This document shows, in pieces, positions 9,754-18,093 of a DNA stretch of 64,000 nucleotides. A program made the translations under genes and the position numbers. The stretch's first letter is position 1; every line of letters starts with the position of its first letter. The notes beneath the pieces are model-generated. The model made no database searches, was not told the origin of the DNA, and saw only the letters and a list, made by a program, of their open reading frames with translations. The stretch is from Flavobacterium luminosum (lineage in GTDB: Bacteria; Bacteroidota; Bacteroidia; Flavobacteriales; Flavobacteriaceae): the NCBI RefSeq assembly GCF_023635005.1, contig NZ_JAMLJM010000004.1:62001-126000 (forward strand). Direction: 5' to 3'.

Positions 9754-9805
9754 TACCTTTTAAAAGATTTAAAAAGTAAATATACAATTAACCTAAATAC
9801 AATTG

Positions 9806-10012
9806 TTATTTCCCTTTGTAAAATTCTTTCAACTCCTGTATAACATCATTAACATCCAAACCTTGATCTCTACAAAATTCTTTTACTGTTATTTTCTGAT
9901 ATTTTTCTTTTTTATTTTTTCTTTTGATAACTCTAACTACTCTTCTTGCATAGCTAGAACTTACTCCTAAAATAACCTCAACGTCTTTTGGTCTAATAAT
10001 TAATCGTGACAT
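9806..10012 (-). CDS. Small putative helix-turn-helix protein
   Basis: 68 aa, lysine/arginine-rich. Residues 7-30 (RPKDVEVILGVSSSYARRVV) look like a helix-turn-helix in which KDVEVILGVS and SSYARRVVRVIKR form the two helices, followed by a basic linker and an acidic C-terminal helix (VNDVIQELKEF). Size and layout resemble excisionase-like or accessory DNA-binding proteins, but I do not recognise a named family. It borders the 980-bp repeat-bearing gap. An ATG is present, and the coding composition is plausible for its length. Confidence 0.6.
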   Translation of the reverse strand: MSRLIIRPKDVEVILGVSSSYARRVVRVIKRKNKKEKYQKITVKEFCRDQGLDVNDVIQELKEFYKGK

Positions 10013-10168
10013 ACTCTATAATTTATTAAATTACTATTCTTTTCTTAAAATTCATATTCGTTTTCAAATTATATTTCAAATTAAAAACAAGCTCAAAACA
10101 AAATGTGTAACGTGAAAATTTACACTTTTTAAAATTTTATTTTACAAATGTAAAATCAGCACTTTATT

Positions 10169-10426
10169 AAAAATAGGACACATCATTTTACTTCTTATAA
10201 CTTATTGAAAACAAAGTAAAATCAACTTATTTTTAAAAGTTGTGACATGAAACAAATTTCTCTATGCAAACTTACTTTCAAGTCTTTTTAAAAAATAGGA
10301 CACATCGTTTTACTTCTTATAACTTACTTGAAGCAAAGTAAAATCAACTTATTTTTAAAAGTTGTGACATGAAACAACTTTCTGTATGCAAACTTACTTT
10401 CAAGTCTTTTTAAAAAATAGGACACC
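10169..10426. repeat. 122-bp tandem repeat, 2 copies plus partial third
   Basis: The word AAATAGGACAC recurs at 10171, 10293 and 10415, giving an exact 122-base spacing. Units 10169-10290 and 10291-10412 are nearly identical; a third unit stops after about 14 bases. Each unit contains an inverted repeat of ATTTTACTT with AAGTAAAAT (one base shorter in unit 2) and another of CAACTT with AAGTTG. No coding capacity is seen. Confidence 0.85.
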
Positions 10427-10700
10427 TTGTTTTTGCAATTGTATTGCTAATTTACTTCAACTTTTTACTGTTTTAACGCTAGAGAAAATTTGGTAGTTGT
10501 TGATAAAAATATTTGGAAAATTGTTTCCATTTTTAATGTTGGGATATGAGGTAATTTGTGGTGATAAGTCTTATTAGAGAATTGCAGATTTACCACAAAA
10601 GCCTCTAAATCTTATAATTTTTACTGTTGAAAACTTTTTTTGGACGACCTCCCTATTCCTGAAAAAAAATCGAACTTATTTATACTTCATTGTATTAGAG

Positions 10701-10744
10701 GATATATGGGATATGTACGGGATATGTATGGGATATGTATGGGA
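10701..10744. repeat. 11-bp tandem repeat (GGGATATGTAT)
   Basis: About four copies of an 11-base word of the form GGGATATGTAT or GGGATATGTAC, visible as GGATATAT, GGGATATGTAC, GGGATATGTAT and GGGATATGTAT. Such a run can vary in copy number by slippage. Confidence 0.75.
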
Positions 10745-10991
10745 CAATTACGAATTAACAATTACGAATTATGGGGTAAAGGTTGCAAGATTGAAGAATT
10801 AAAAACATAAGTGAAATTGGTTGTGTAGGTGATTTTTTAAGCGGTTATTATGTTACAAAATGAAACAAAATGGCACATTTGAGTGCAAACGGAACCTATT
10901 GTTTTTTTGATTGTAAAAGTCGTATTAGTTTTGAAATCGAATTCAGGGCCCGATTCAAAAATTTATTGTTTCATTTTTAATTTTTATTATT

Positions 10992-11740
10992 ATGGCTAAG
11001 CAAAAGTCGTTTTTAAAAGTAGCGGGAACGCTAGATGGTCTCACTTTTTATAAAAGTGTAGATGGGCACTTGGTTCGTACCAAGGGTGGGGTTTCAAAAG
11101 GTAGAATCATGAATGATCCTGCCTACATCAGAACTCGTGAGAATATTGCAGAATTTGGCACTACAGCTCAGTCTGGAAAATTATTACGTAATGCCATTGG
11201 AACGATGCTGAACCGAGCAAAAGATCCTCGCATGAGTAGTCGTATGATAGGCATTTTGAGTAAAGTTCGACAATTGGATAGCAGTTCTGCAAGAGGTGAA
11301 CGAGTAGTCAGCGAAGGATTATTGACTTTAAATGGCAAACAATTATTAAAAGGTTTTGATTTTAATAATTGTTTGCCTTACAAGCTGTATTTCATGCACC
11401 TTTCAATTTAGACACTCTAACTGGAGTTGTAACTATTGCAGATTTTGTTCCGTTAGATCAATTGCAGATTCCTGAAGGAACTTCTCACGTGTCTTTCCGT
11501 AGTGCTTTTATTAATTTGGATTTTGTTTCTGGCGAGTTTGACACACAGTATAGTACTGTTGTAAATACGGTACTTGATATGAATCCGACAACTATTACAC
11601 TAACTCCAGCTGGAGTACCAACAGGTACTGGAACACAACTGTATTTGTTACTTATTGAATTTTTTCAAGAGGTTAATGGTGTACAATATCCGCTACGTAA
11701 TGGAGCTTTTAATGTATTGAACTTAATTGATATTGTTTAA
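10992..11740 (+). pseudogene. Conserved Flavobacteria-type protein of unknown function, frameshifted
   Basis: The first frame starts at 10992 (MAKQKSFLKVAGTLDGLTFY) and ends at 11411 after an out-of-place tail. The continuing frame is open from 11369 to 11740 and reads as the natural second half (LQAVFHAPFNLDTLTGVVTIADF). Restoring one T in the TTT run near 11370 would join them as GFDFNN-CFALQAVFHAP. The family, as far as I recall it, is a roughly 250-residue protein that begins MAKQKSF and has a C-terminal domain with GTTH-like and beta-rich segments; no function is known to me. A real indel or a sequencing error are both possible. A terminator follows at 11764. Confidence 0.7.
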
Positions 11741-11763
11741 TTTTGAGTAGCACTAAATTTAAA

Positions 11764-11795
11764 GAGCCTCAACAATTTGTTGGGGCTTTTTGTTT
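11764..11795 (+). terminator. Rho-independent terminator
   Basis: AGCCTCAACAA and TTGTTGGGGCT form a GC-containing stem of up to 11 bp with one G-U pair, followed directly by TTTTTGTTTT. It lies 23 bases after the stop of the frameshifted gene. Confidence 0.85.
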
Positions 11796-11907
11796 TATAA
11801 CCACAAGGTACAAAGGCTTGCACTAAGCACACAGTGTTATTTTAAACAATTTGGAAAAAATAAGGGCAATTGTTTTCGCTTTGCTTAAAGATTGACCTAC
11901 TTTGTAG

Positions 11908-11933
11908 GAGATTCCTACTTTGGCGGAATGACA
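11908..11933 (+). repeat. GAG-hairpin-GAC dispersed repeat
   Basis: GAG-ATTCC-TACTTTGGC-GGAAT-GAC: a 5-bp stem with the same GAG/GAC edges as the repeat at 7594. Nearly the same sequence, with a TCCTTTGTC loop, is the head of each 117-bp unit at 49732-50135. Confidence 0.75.
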
Positions 11934-12033
11934 AATTCAAGGGCAAGTTCAAAAAACAACTTGAAACTTGAAATCTAGCCAGAAGCTCAGCCGAACAGAA
12001 CGAAGTTAAACCAGAAACGAAACTCATTCATTA

Positions 12034-12081
12034 GTTCTCGATACTTCGACAAAGCTCAGCACAGGCAAGCTCGAAGTGACA
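12034..12081 (+). repeat. TTCTCGA...GTGACA dispersed repeat
   Basis: A 48-base element starting GTTCTCGATACTTCGAC and ending CTCGAAGTGACA. A close copy, diverged at the start (CTTCGA) and in the tail, occurs at 29133-29178. The ends match the ends of shorter repeats at 29250 and of the 53-bp repeats near 51.2-53.7 kb. Confidence 0.75.
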
Positions 12082-12294
12082 ATTCTGAGAAAAAAATTCA
12101 AGATAACTCCTTAATTTAATTTTCATCATTTCTTACATTCTCCAATCTAAGTTCAAAAACAAAAATCAACAACTAAACATTAACCACATACAGCAAACAA
12201 AAAATCCGCTACCTCCACGTTTTGTTCTAGCAAATCCGTTTTATCCGCGTGCCACAAACCCAAAACCCAAAACCTAAAAAATACGTAATCATAC

Positions 12295-12573
12295 ATGTTT
12301 CAAAGAACACCTGAAAATACATCTGAATTAGTACTGAAAATCGAATTTAATAGTCGTGAAAAAGTAGGAAATCCTTTGTTTGATTCCTTTACTACGAATA
12401 TTAAAAGTGGGGATGGAACTTTGGAGGTGGCTATTCCTTCGTTTGTTTCTACAAACATGATTGCTCCTATAGTGGAGCTACTCACTTTTAGGTATTTGCT
12501 TAAAGCTACTAATAATTTTATAGGTGAAACTTATAATATTGAGCAAAAACTACAAAGAGAAACAATTTGCTAA
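12295..12573 (+). pseudogene. Decayed C-terminal fragment, paralogue of the 10992 gene
   Basis: The 92-codon frame contains FEFN-like and TLEVAIPSFVSTNMIAP segments that correspond to the second half of the protein at 10992-11740 (VVTIADFVPLDQLQIP). Just after NMIAP, the +1 frame reads SGATHF, the expected continuation (compare EGTSHVSF at the same place in the neighbour), before a stop, so at least one indel is present. The 5' part of the gene is missing. This is a gene remnant rather than a small protein. I infer a former tandem duplication. Confidence 0.55.
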
Positions 12574-12605
12574 ACGAATAAAAATAACATCCAATAATAA
12601 CGGGT

Positions 12606-13238
12606 TTATATCAATTTATTTTCCGTAGCTATTTTGACCAATTCGATCATGTTTTTAGCCTTGAATTTTTGCAATAAATTTCTACGATGCGTTTCTACAG
12701 TAATAATAGAAATAAATAATTTTTCAGCAATTTCAGCTGATGTATTTCCTATGGCAATTGATTCCAATACCTGCTGTTCTCGCTTGGTCAGTCTCGGTAA
12801 TTCAAAAGAGTTGGATGCGGTACATAACATAATTTCCTGAACTTCTTTGCTTAAAGCAATTCCTCCATTTATAGCATTATCAATACATTGAATGATTTCA
12901 TCAGCATCTGCATTTTTTAAGATGTAGCCGTTTCCACCATTTTCCAAAAAACGAAATATAATACTGCGTTCTGCTTGATTACTAATTCCGATGACAATGG
13001 TTTTAGGCGATTTTTGTTTAATCAACTGACAAAAATTCAAACCACTTCCGTCACTTAAAACAATATCAAGTAAAACAATGTCGGTTTTATTTTCTTGAAT
13101 AAAATCCAATGCCGATGATCCTTTTGTAAAAGCGAATATTCGAAATTTCTCTTCCTGATGCAATAGCGATTTTAATCCTTCCAATACCATTGGATGATCA
13201 TCAACAATTACCAAATTCAAATCATCATTTTTATACAT
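12606..13238 (-). CDS. LuxR/NarL-type response regulator
   Basis: 210 aa. The receiver domain spans residues 8-120 with the acidic pair Asp13-Asp14, phospho-acceptor Asp58 (IVLLDIVLSDGSG) and the switch Lys at about 108 (YILKNADADE). A LuxR helix-turn-helix occupies about residues 145-205 (LTKREQQVLESIAIGNTSAE, then ITVETHRRNLLQKF). It overlaps the histidine kinase stop by 8 bases, so the pair is one operon. It would bind DNA when phosphorylated by the partner kinase. Target genes are unknown; the divergent lipoprotein genes at 15352 and 15881 are candidates by position only. Confidence 0.93.
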   Translation of the reverse strand: MYKNDDLNLVIVDDHPMVLEGLKSLLHQEEKFRIFAFTKGSSALDFIQENKTDIVLLDIVLSDGSGLNFCQLIKQKSPKTIVIGISNQAERSIIFRFLENGGNGYILKNADADEIIQCIDNAINGGIALSKEVQEIMLCTASNSFELPRLTKREQQVLESIAIGNTSAEIAEKLFISIITVETHRRNLLQKFKAKNMIELVKIATENKLI

Positions 13239-15189
13239 GGCATGCTACATTTATTGTGGTTCCTTTTCCTTCTTCCGACAAAATCTCTACCGTTCCATTC
13301 ATAAGCGCAGCACGGTTTTTAATATTTTTTATGCCTAAACCATAAGCTACTTTAGTGGTGTCAAAACCAATTCCGTCATCTTCAATCGTCAGATTTAAGA
13401 TGTTTTCGTGCTGACTAATTTGCACAATAACATTGTTTGCCTGAGCATATTTTATGATGTTACTGATGCTTTCTTGAACAATGCGGTACAAAGGCAATTG
13501 AACCTTAAAAGGGATGTTATCGGATAAATCAAAAGCTTCAAACTGAATGTGAAATTGTTTTTGGGACATGGATTCACAAAGTTCTTTCACTGCAATTTCC
13601 AATCCAAGGTTTTTCAAGGTTTCGGGCATTAGGTTTCGAGCAATACGACGCATTTCTACAATGGATTTATCGATCTTTTGCAATAACGCATCCGAATTTT
13701 GATCCTGTTTTTGAGAAATCGACATGCGAATGTTCGCAAGCATGCCTCCCATACTATCATGTAAGTCTTGTGCTATGCGTTGCCGTTCTTGCTCTTCGCC
13801 CTGCAAGACTGCTTTTGTAGCTTCGTATTTGCGTTCGTTTTCAATATGTAAAAGATCTTGCTGGTGGCTGATGCTGATTTGCTGGTTCAATTTCTTTTGA
13901 TTCTTGTAGGTAAGATAAATTAAAAAAGCAATAATCAAACTCAACCCTAGGGCTATAGCTAAAATGGTTATCCGTAGATTTTTATTTTTGGCAATCAGCT
14001 CATTTTCTTTTTTTTCTTGCTTCAATGTATCAATCATCTGTTTTTTTTCAGCGGTTTGGTGTAAGATGTCAAGCTCATTCATCTTTTCCAATAATTTCTG
14101 CTGTTGCAAACTATCACTCAGAGCACTCGATTTCTTCATCCAATCATAAGCTTCTTTATAATTTCCCAATACATCATTTACCGCCGCCAATTGTGTGTAG
14201 GTAATTTTGCGGTTTACAGCTTCTTTACTTAAAATGTTTTCTTGTAAGATATGCTCTAACTGCATCTTAGCTTTATGATAATCTTTCTGCATCAGATAAA
14301 CGTTATACGCCCGAAAATAAAGCATATGCAACAGTTTGCCTTGGTTCTTGCTTTTGGCTAATCTTGCTCCCTGATCCAAACTGATTAACGCTTTTTTAAA
14401 ATCCTGTTTCGTAGTGTAATACATCGCCTCTTGGTAATAATAGTTGGCATAATGCTGCGAATTGGGATAGGGTGCAATAAGTTGCTTTGCTTTTTTAAGA
14501 TATATCTCAGCAGACTTACTGTCGGGTTTGTAACAATAATTACTCACAAGATTGAGATACGTTATCAGGTGAACCGTTGTTGATTGGGGAATTTCATCAA
14601 GTTGCGCTAACGCTTTTTTATGATACTCTTCTGCTTTTTCGAACTGTCCTACCGACATAAAAGTCAAACCCAATTGGGTATAACTAAAGGCCAATAGTTC
14701 TTTGTTTTTACTTTTTTCACCCAATGGAATACAGCGCTCGGTTAGTGTTTTAACCATAAAATCGTAGCCTTTGCTTTCTACTTGCATGTAGGTGTAATTG
14801 TATAAAGATTTTATAAGAAAATCGATGTTTTTAGAACCTTTTTCTAAAGTATGTATCGCCTTTTCATAATATTGTAAAGCACGGGGTTTATCACCTTGAT
14901 GCGAATAAAAAACACCCTGATAATAATCTAAAATACCTTCAGGTAATATCTTTTTTTTGGAGGATAGTACAGTGTTTAGTGCTTGCCTGCTTTTTAGACT
15001 ATCGGTTTGGGACCAATATTCGGAAAGTAATAAATAATTATGCAAACGAATACTATCATTTGCATTGTTTTTAATTTCACTATTGATTTGTGTTAAATAC
15101 TTTATTTCGTCTAAAGGAACAAGTTGCTGTGCTGTCAGCATAGTACTAAAGAAAAAAAGAGATAGAATAGCGAAAATAGTTCTGAACAT
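13231..15189 (-). CDS. TPR-containing sensor histidine kinase (HisKA_3)
   Basis: 652 aa from the ATG at 15189 (MFRTIFAILSLFFFSTMLTAQQ, a signal peptide), preferred to the TTG at 15210. The periplasmic region to about residue 400 consists of TPR-like helical pairs (for example DKPRALQYYEKAIHTLEKG, and QFEKAEEYHKKALAQLDEI). One membrane helix lies at about 405-425 and is followed by a coiled coil. The HisKA_3 box is QDLHDSMGG with its phospho-His at about 473. The HATPase part has ESISNIIKYA, EDDGIGFD and GLGIKNI. This is the Bacteroidetes form of NarX/DesK-like kinases. It is paired with the LuxR regulator at 12606. The signal is unknown. Confidence 0.93.
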   Translation of the reverse strand: MFRTIFAILSLFFFSTMLTAQQLVPLDEIKYLTQINSEIKNNANDSIRLHNYLLLSEYWSQTDSLKSRQALNTVLSSKKKILPEGILDYYQGVFYSHQGDKPRALQYYEKAIHTLEKGSKNIDFLIKSLYNYTYMQVESKGYDFMVKTLTERCIPLGEKSKNKELLAFSYTQLGLTFMSVGQFEKAEEYHKKALAQLDEIPQSTTVHLITYLNLVSNYCYKPDSKSAEIYLKKAKQLIAPYPNSQHYANYYYQEAMYYTTKQDFKKALISLDQGARLAKSKNQGKLLHMLYFRAYNVYLMQKDYHKAKMQLEHILQENILSKEAVNRKITYTQLAAVNDVLGNYKEAYDWMKKSSALSDSLQQQKLLEKMNELDILHQTAEKKQMIDTLKQEKKENELIAKNKNLRITILAIALGLSLIIAFLIYLTYKNQKKLNQQISISHQQDLLHIENERKYEATKAVLQGEEQERQRIAQDLHDSMGGMLANIRMSISQKQDQNSDALLQKIDKSIVEMRRIARNLMPETLKNLGLEIAVKELCESMSQKQFHIQFEAFDLSDNIPFKVQLPLYRIVQESISNIIKYAQANNVIVQISQHENILNLTIEDDGIGFDTTKVAYGLGIKNIKNRAALMNGTVEILSEEGKGTTINVACHV

Positions 15190-15351
15190 AGCATTGCAAT
15201 TAAAATGCAAATATCTAAATAAAAGTGTTTCATTTTTGCCCTTTCGAAAAAACCATGGTAAACCATTAGAAATAAAATCAAGGTTTTCGATGATTGTTCT
15301 AATTTCTCATTTTGTAGAATTTTGTATTTGAAAATAAATAACATTTACATT

Positions 15352-15822
15352 ATGAAAAAACTAAGCACAAGAATGGCAGGTCTAGGAATTTTAGCGTTAC
15401 TAACATTGGGGACCCTAACAACAAGCTGTAGTAACAGTGATGATAATGAGGGATTCGAACAACCAGCACAAGGCACTATTGATGCGGCTGTAGGAACGTA
15501 TAAAGGAAGGTTATATACATCGCCTTCTAATCCTGGTGATGTACATGAATGGTTCGATGCCACTGTTATCGTAACAAAAGAAGGTGTTAATAAATTAAAA
15601 ATTGTGCCCAAATCAGGCGAACCGTACTCTTTTGTTACTCCTAAAACCTTTACCGTAGAAACAGGCGCTTTTTTTGGTGAAAACACACAGGATATTGTTT
15701 CTTTATCAGGGAGCTTAGAAGGTTTTTTTCATTATTATGGTTCGAATCAAAACATCAATGTTAGCACAAATGAGCAATCCGCAACAGATATTTATTTTGA
15801 TTTTGAAGGTGCAAAACAATAA
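15352..15822 (+). CDS. Putative lipoprotein of unknown function
   Basis: 156 aa from the ATG at 15352 (MKKLSTRMAGLG). The signal sequence ends in a lipobox, LTTSC, with Cys at about residue 27, followed by an Asp/Ser-rich tether (SNSDDNEGFEQ). The rest is beta-rich, with alternating polar and aromatic strands (AVGTYKGRLYTSP, ATVIVTKEGVNKLKIVP, VSLSGSLEGFFHYYG), suggesting a small barrel or lipocalin-like fold. I do not recognise the family. It lies divergent to the kinase and just before the OmpA-type lipoprotein gene, with a 58-base gap, so they may be co-transcribed. Confidence 0.75.
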   Translation: MKKLSTRMAGLGILALLTLGTLTTSCSNSDDNEGFEQPAQGTIDAAVGTYKGRLYTSPSNPGDVHEWFDATVIVTKEGVNKLKIVPKSGEPYSFVTPKTFTVETGAFFGENTQDIVSLSGSLEGFFHYYGSNQNINVSTNEQSATDIYFDFEGAKQ

Positions 15823-15880
15823 ATGGAATACTTTTTTTGATTCATACAACACTAAACTTTAGCCTACAAATAGTAAAAAA

Positions 15881-16888
15881 ATGAAAAAAACAGCTTTTAT
15901 TCTTGGATTAGCCGCCTTGATGGTTTCCTGTAATCAATCTGCGAAACAACAGGAGAGCACAGCAGATGCCACAGCAGTCACCTTGGAATCAAACGAAGTA
16001 AAAACAGAAGAAACAAATACCGCTGCTAATTTCAACATTGAAGATATTGCATTTTCTACTGCCGATATTGGCGATTTCCCTTTTATGCATCTTCCAAAAG
16101 GATTAGAAGCTCACAAAGGGGCTATTCAAAGAAAATTTGATGTTTGTTTCTTTCCAATCAAGGGGGTTATGACACCTTTTGAAGGCAAATTGTATAAAGC
16201 AAATATTTCCGCAGTGCGTGGCGAAGCATATTCGCAACGTTATTTCGAAAAAAGTATGGAAGATTATTTGCTTTCAGTCGGAGCGGTTAAGGTTTTTGAT
16301 GGCGAAATCACCCGAGAAGAATACGACAATTACAACAAACAAGACCCTAATAAAGGAGATGCTGGAGACATGGGGTATTGGGACCAAAACATCAAGTTTT
16401 TTATTATTCGAACTAAGGACAAAGGGAATATTTATATCCAATTCACTTCGGATAATGCAGGAGGAATAGTAAATATTGTTCAGGAAGAAGCTTTTAAACA
16501 AACCATTACCCGCGTAACTTCCGATGCTATTGCGAAGGATTTGACTGAAAAAGGAAAATCGATTTTGTACATTAATTTCGATGTCGATAAATCCAATATT
16601 ACGACTGATGGAAAGGAAATGGTCACACAAATTGCGGAAGCACTTCAAAAAGATAAAATGATAAAAATTTCGATTGAAGGCCATACGGACAATACAGGGA
16701 ATGCGGTACACAACAAAAAACTATCTAATGCTCGGGCAAATGCGGTGATGAATGCTTTAATTACAGAAGGGATTGATAAAACTCGATTATCAGCTATAGG
16801 TTTTGGTTCGGAAAAACCTTTAGTGACCAACGATTCAGACGAAAATAAAGCTAAAAATCGTCGCGTTGAATTGGTAAAAGTTAATTAA
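15881..16888 (+). CDS. OmpA-family lipoprotein
   Basis: 335 aa. Lipoprotein signal MKKTAFILGLAALMVSC with the lipid-anchored Cys at 17, then a Ser/Thr/Glu-rich linker. A central domain of unknown type follows at about 60-210. The C-terminal OmpA domain is at about 220-335: ILYINFDVDKSNIT, IEGHTDNTGNAVHNKKLS, ARANAVMNALI, RLSAIGFGSEKP and KAKNRRVEL. The HTDNTG and NRRVEL motifs are the peptidoglycan-binding signature, so the protein probably tethers the outer membrane to the wall. A clear terminator follows. Confidence 0.9.
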   Translation: MKKTAFILGLAALMVSCNQSAKQQESTADATAVTLESNEVKTEETNTAANFNIEDIAFSTADIGDFPFMHLPKGLEAHKGAIQRKFDVCFFPIKGVMTPFEGKLYKANISAVRGEAYSQRYFEKSMEDYLLSVGAVKVFDGEITREEYDNYNKQDPNKGDAGDMGYWDQNIKFFIIRTKDKGNIYIQFTSDNAGGIVNIVQEEAFKQTITRVTSDAIAKDLTEKGKSILYINFDVDKSNITTDGKEMVTQIAEALQKDKMIKISIEGHTDNTGNAVHNKKLSNARANAVMNALITEGIDKTRLSAIGFGSEKPLVTNDSDENKAKNRRVELVKVN

Positions 16889-16892
16889 AAAT

Positions 16893-16930
16893 AAAAAGCT
16901 GTTTCTTGAAAATAAGGAGACAGCTTTTTT
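16893..16930 (+). terminator. Rho-independent terminator
   Basis: AAAAAGCTGTTTC and GAGACAGCTTTTTT form a stem of about 13 bp, with one wobble pair, around an 11-base loop and end in a T run. It starts 5 bases after the OmpA-family stop codon. The A run on the other side could let it work for the minus-strand cluster ending at 17098 as well. Confidence 0.85.
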
Positions 16931-17097
16931 AAAACTTTTGAATAGGCTATTTTAAAAGTATTATAAGAAAAATAATCTATCTCCATCAGCGCTTCGCCCA
17001 AGCAGACACGTTTAATACGCGTTCCAACCCATTCAAAATTCAAAATTCGTTAATCACTATTCATAATTCCACAAAAATTAAAACCTGAAACTCGAAA

Positions 17098-18093
17098 CTA
17101 AATCTTAGGCCTATCCCAAAACAAAGAACACCAACCTACGACTCTTCCTAACGTTTCTGTAAACGCCTCTTTCTTTTTTGAGGTAGTAATGATATTAGTA
17201 GCTCTGATTGCTGTCAATAAAAGTGTGATGGCGTGCCATTTCCATCGTGCCGAAAAAGAAGGATAGGGATATTTCACACGCCATACATACCAGCCGTTAC
17301 GCACGACCATTTTTCCATAATGGTATTGATTTGGACGACCGGCGGGATCATGGTGGTGTTCTAATTGTGCTTGAGTACAAATTACATTGCTGCCGAACTG
17401 TAACGCCCGTATACTAAAATCGGCATCCTCATATAAACCGTATCCTTCGAAATATTTTGAAAATGAAATGGAATCCACCACTTTCTTTCTAAAAGACATT
17501 GACATTCCTATCAATAAATCCACTTCATAATTTTTTCCGGTTAAAGGATAACCACAAGTTCTGCCATGCGAATAGTCGGGCATTTTCCCCGGTAAAAGAT
17601 TTGATTGTAACCCTAGATCGTTTCTTATCTTGTTCCTTAGCGCTTCTTTTACTACAAATCCTTCCAAAGTAAAAAACTCGTTTCTCTTGTACTTTTTAGA
17701 AGGATTTATTGGCACCCATTGGTTCTCATTTACAGCCACTCCTCCCACACCGGTTATTTTTTCATTGCTTTGAAACGCTGTAATAACCGCTTCAAAATAA
17801 TTTGGCTTCAACACCGTATCGTCATCTAGAAAACAAACTACTTCACTGCTTGGGGCTACCCGGGCTATACCATAATTGCGTTGTTTCGTTAATCCTCTGT
17901 TCGACTCATCCACCTTGTAATAGGTCAAATGCACCATAGGATTGGCTTCTAACATCCTTTGTGTAGCGTCATCCGGCGAACCATCCACAATCAAAATTTC
18001 ATCGGGGTATACCGTTTGTAACTTTACCGAAGCCAATAAATTCCCTAAAGCATGGGGACGTTTGTAAGTGCAAACAATTAGTGTAAATTTCAT
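17098..18093 (-). CDS. Glycosyltransferase family 2
   Basis: 331 aa, GT-A fold. KFTLIVCTYKRPHALGNLLA is the nucleotide-binding first strand, and VVCFLDDDTVLKPNYFEAV holds the metal-binding Asp cluster. GVGGVAVN and YGLYEDADFSIRALQFG, a general-base region, follow. A C-terminal hydrophobic stretch (WHAITLLLTAIRATNIIT) may anchor it to the membrane. It overlaps the upstream exostosin-like gene by 4 bases and is the last gene of the minus-strand operon from 28083. Substrate not known. Confidence 0.88.
   Translation of the reverse strand: MKFTLIVCTYKRPHALGNLLASVKLQTVYPDEILIVDGSPDDATQRMLEANPMVHLTYYKVDESNRGLTKQRNYGIARVAPSSEVVCFLDDDTVLKPNYFEAVITAFQSNEKITGVGGVAVNENQWVPINPSKKYKRNEFFTLEGFVVKEALRNKIRNDLGLQSNLLPGKMPDYSHGRTCGYPLTGKNYEVDLLIGMSMSFRKKVVDSISFSKYFEGYGLYEDADFSIRALQFGSNVICTQAQLEHHHDPAGRPNQYHYGKMVVRNGWYVWRVKYPYPSFSARWKWHAITLLLTAIRATNIITTSKKKEAFTETLGRVVGWCSLFWDRPKI

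Larger units (their letters stand above)
10013..10991. other. 979-bp non-coding gap with tandem repeats
   Basis: No gene seen on either strand. It holds two 122-bp tandem units with a partial third (10169-10426), a run of 11-bp repeats (about 10701-10744), and a pair of near-identical ACAATTACGAATTA words directly after them. It is very A/T-rich. It separates the small DNA-binding protein from the frameshifted gene at 10992. Confidence 0.65.
11796..12294. other. Non-coding gap with dispersed repeats
   Basis: No intact gene. Two dispersed repeats are present, at 11908-11933 and 12034-12081. The remainder is low-complexity A/C-rich sequence with many CAAA words. It may include eroded upstream parts of the pseudogene that begins at 12295. 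Confidence 0.55.

Noticed and set aside
10169-10426. CRISPR array or phage attachment site
   Set aside because: The units are 122-bp head-to-tail copies without spacers, and no integrase gene or tRNA is present.
11369-11411. Programmed ribosomal frameshift at the break in the 10992 gene
   Set aside because: The local sequence is a short TTT run without a classical slippery heptamer or an obvious downstream structure, so an indel or read error is simpler.
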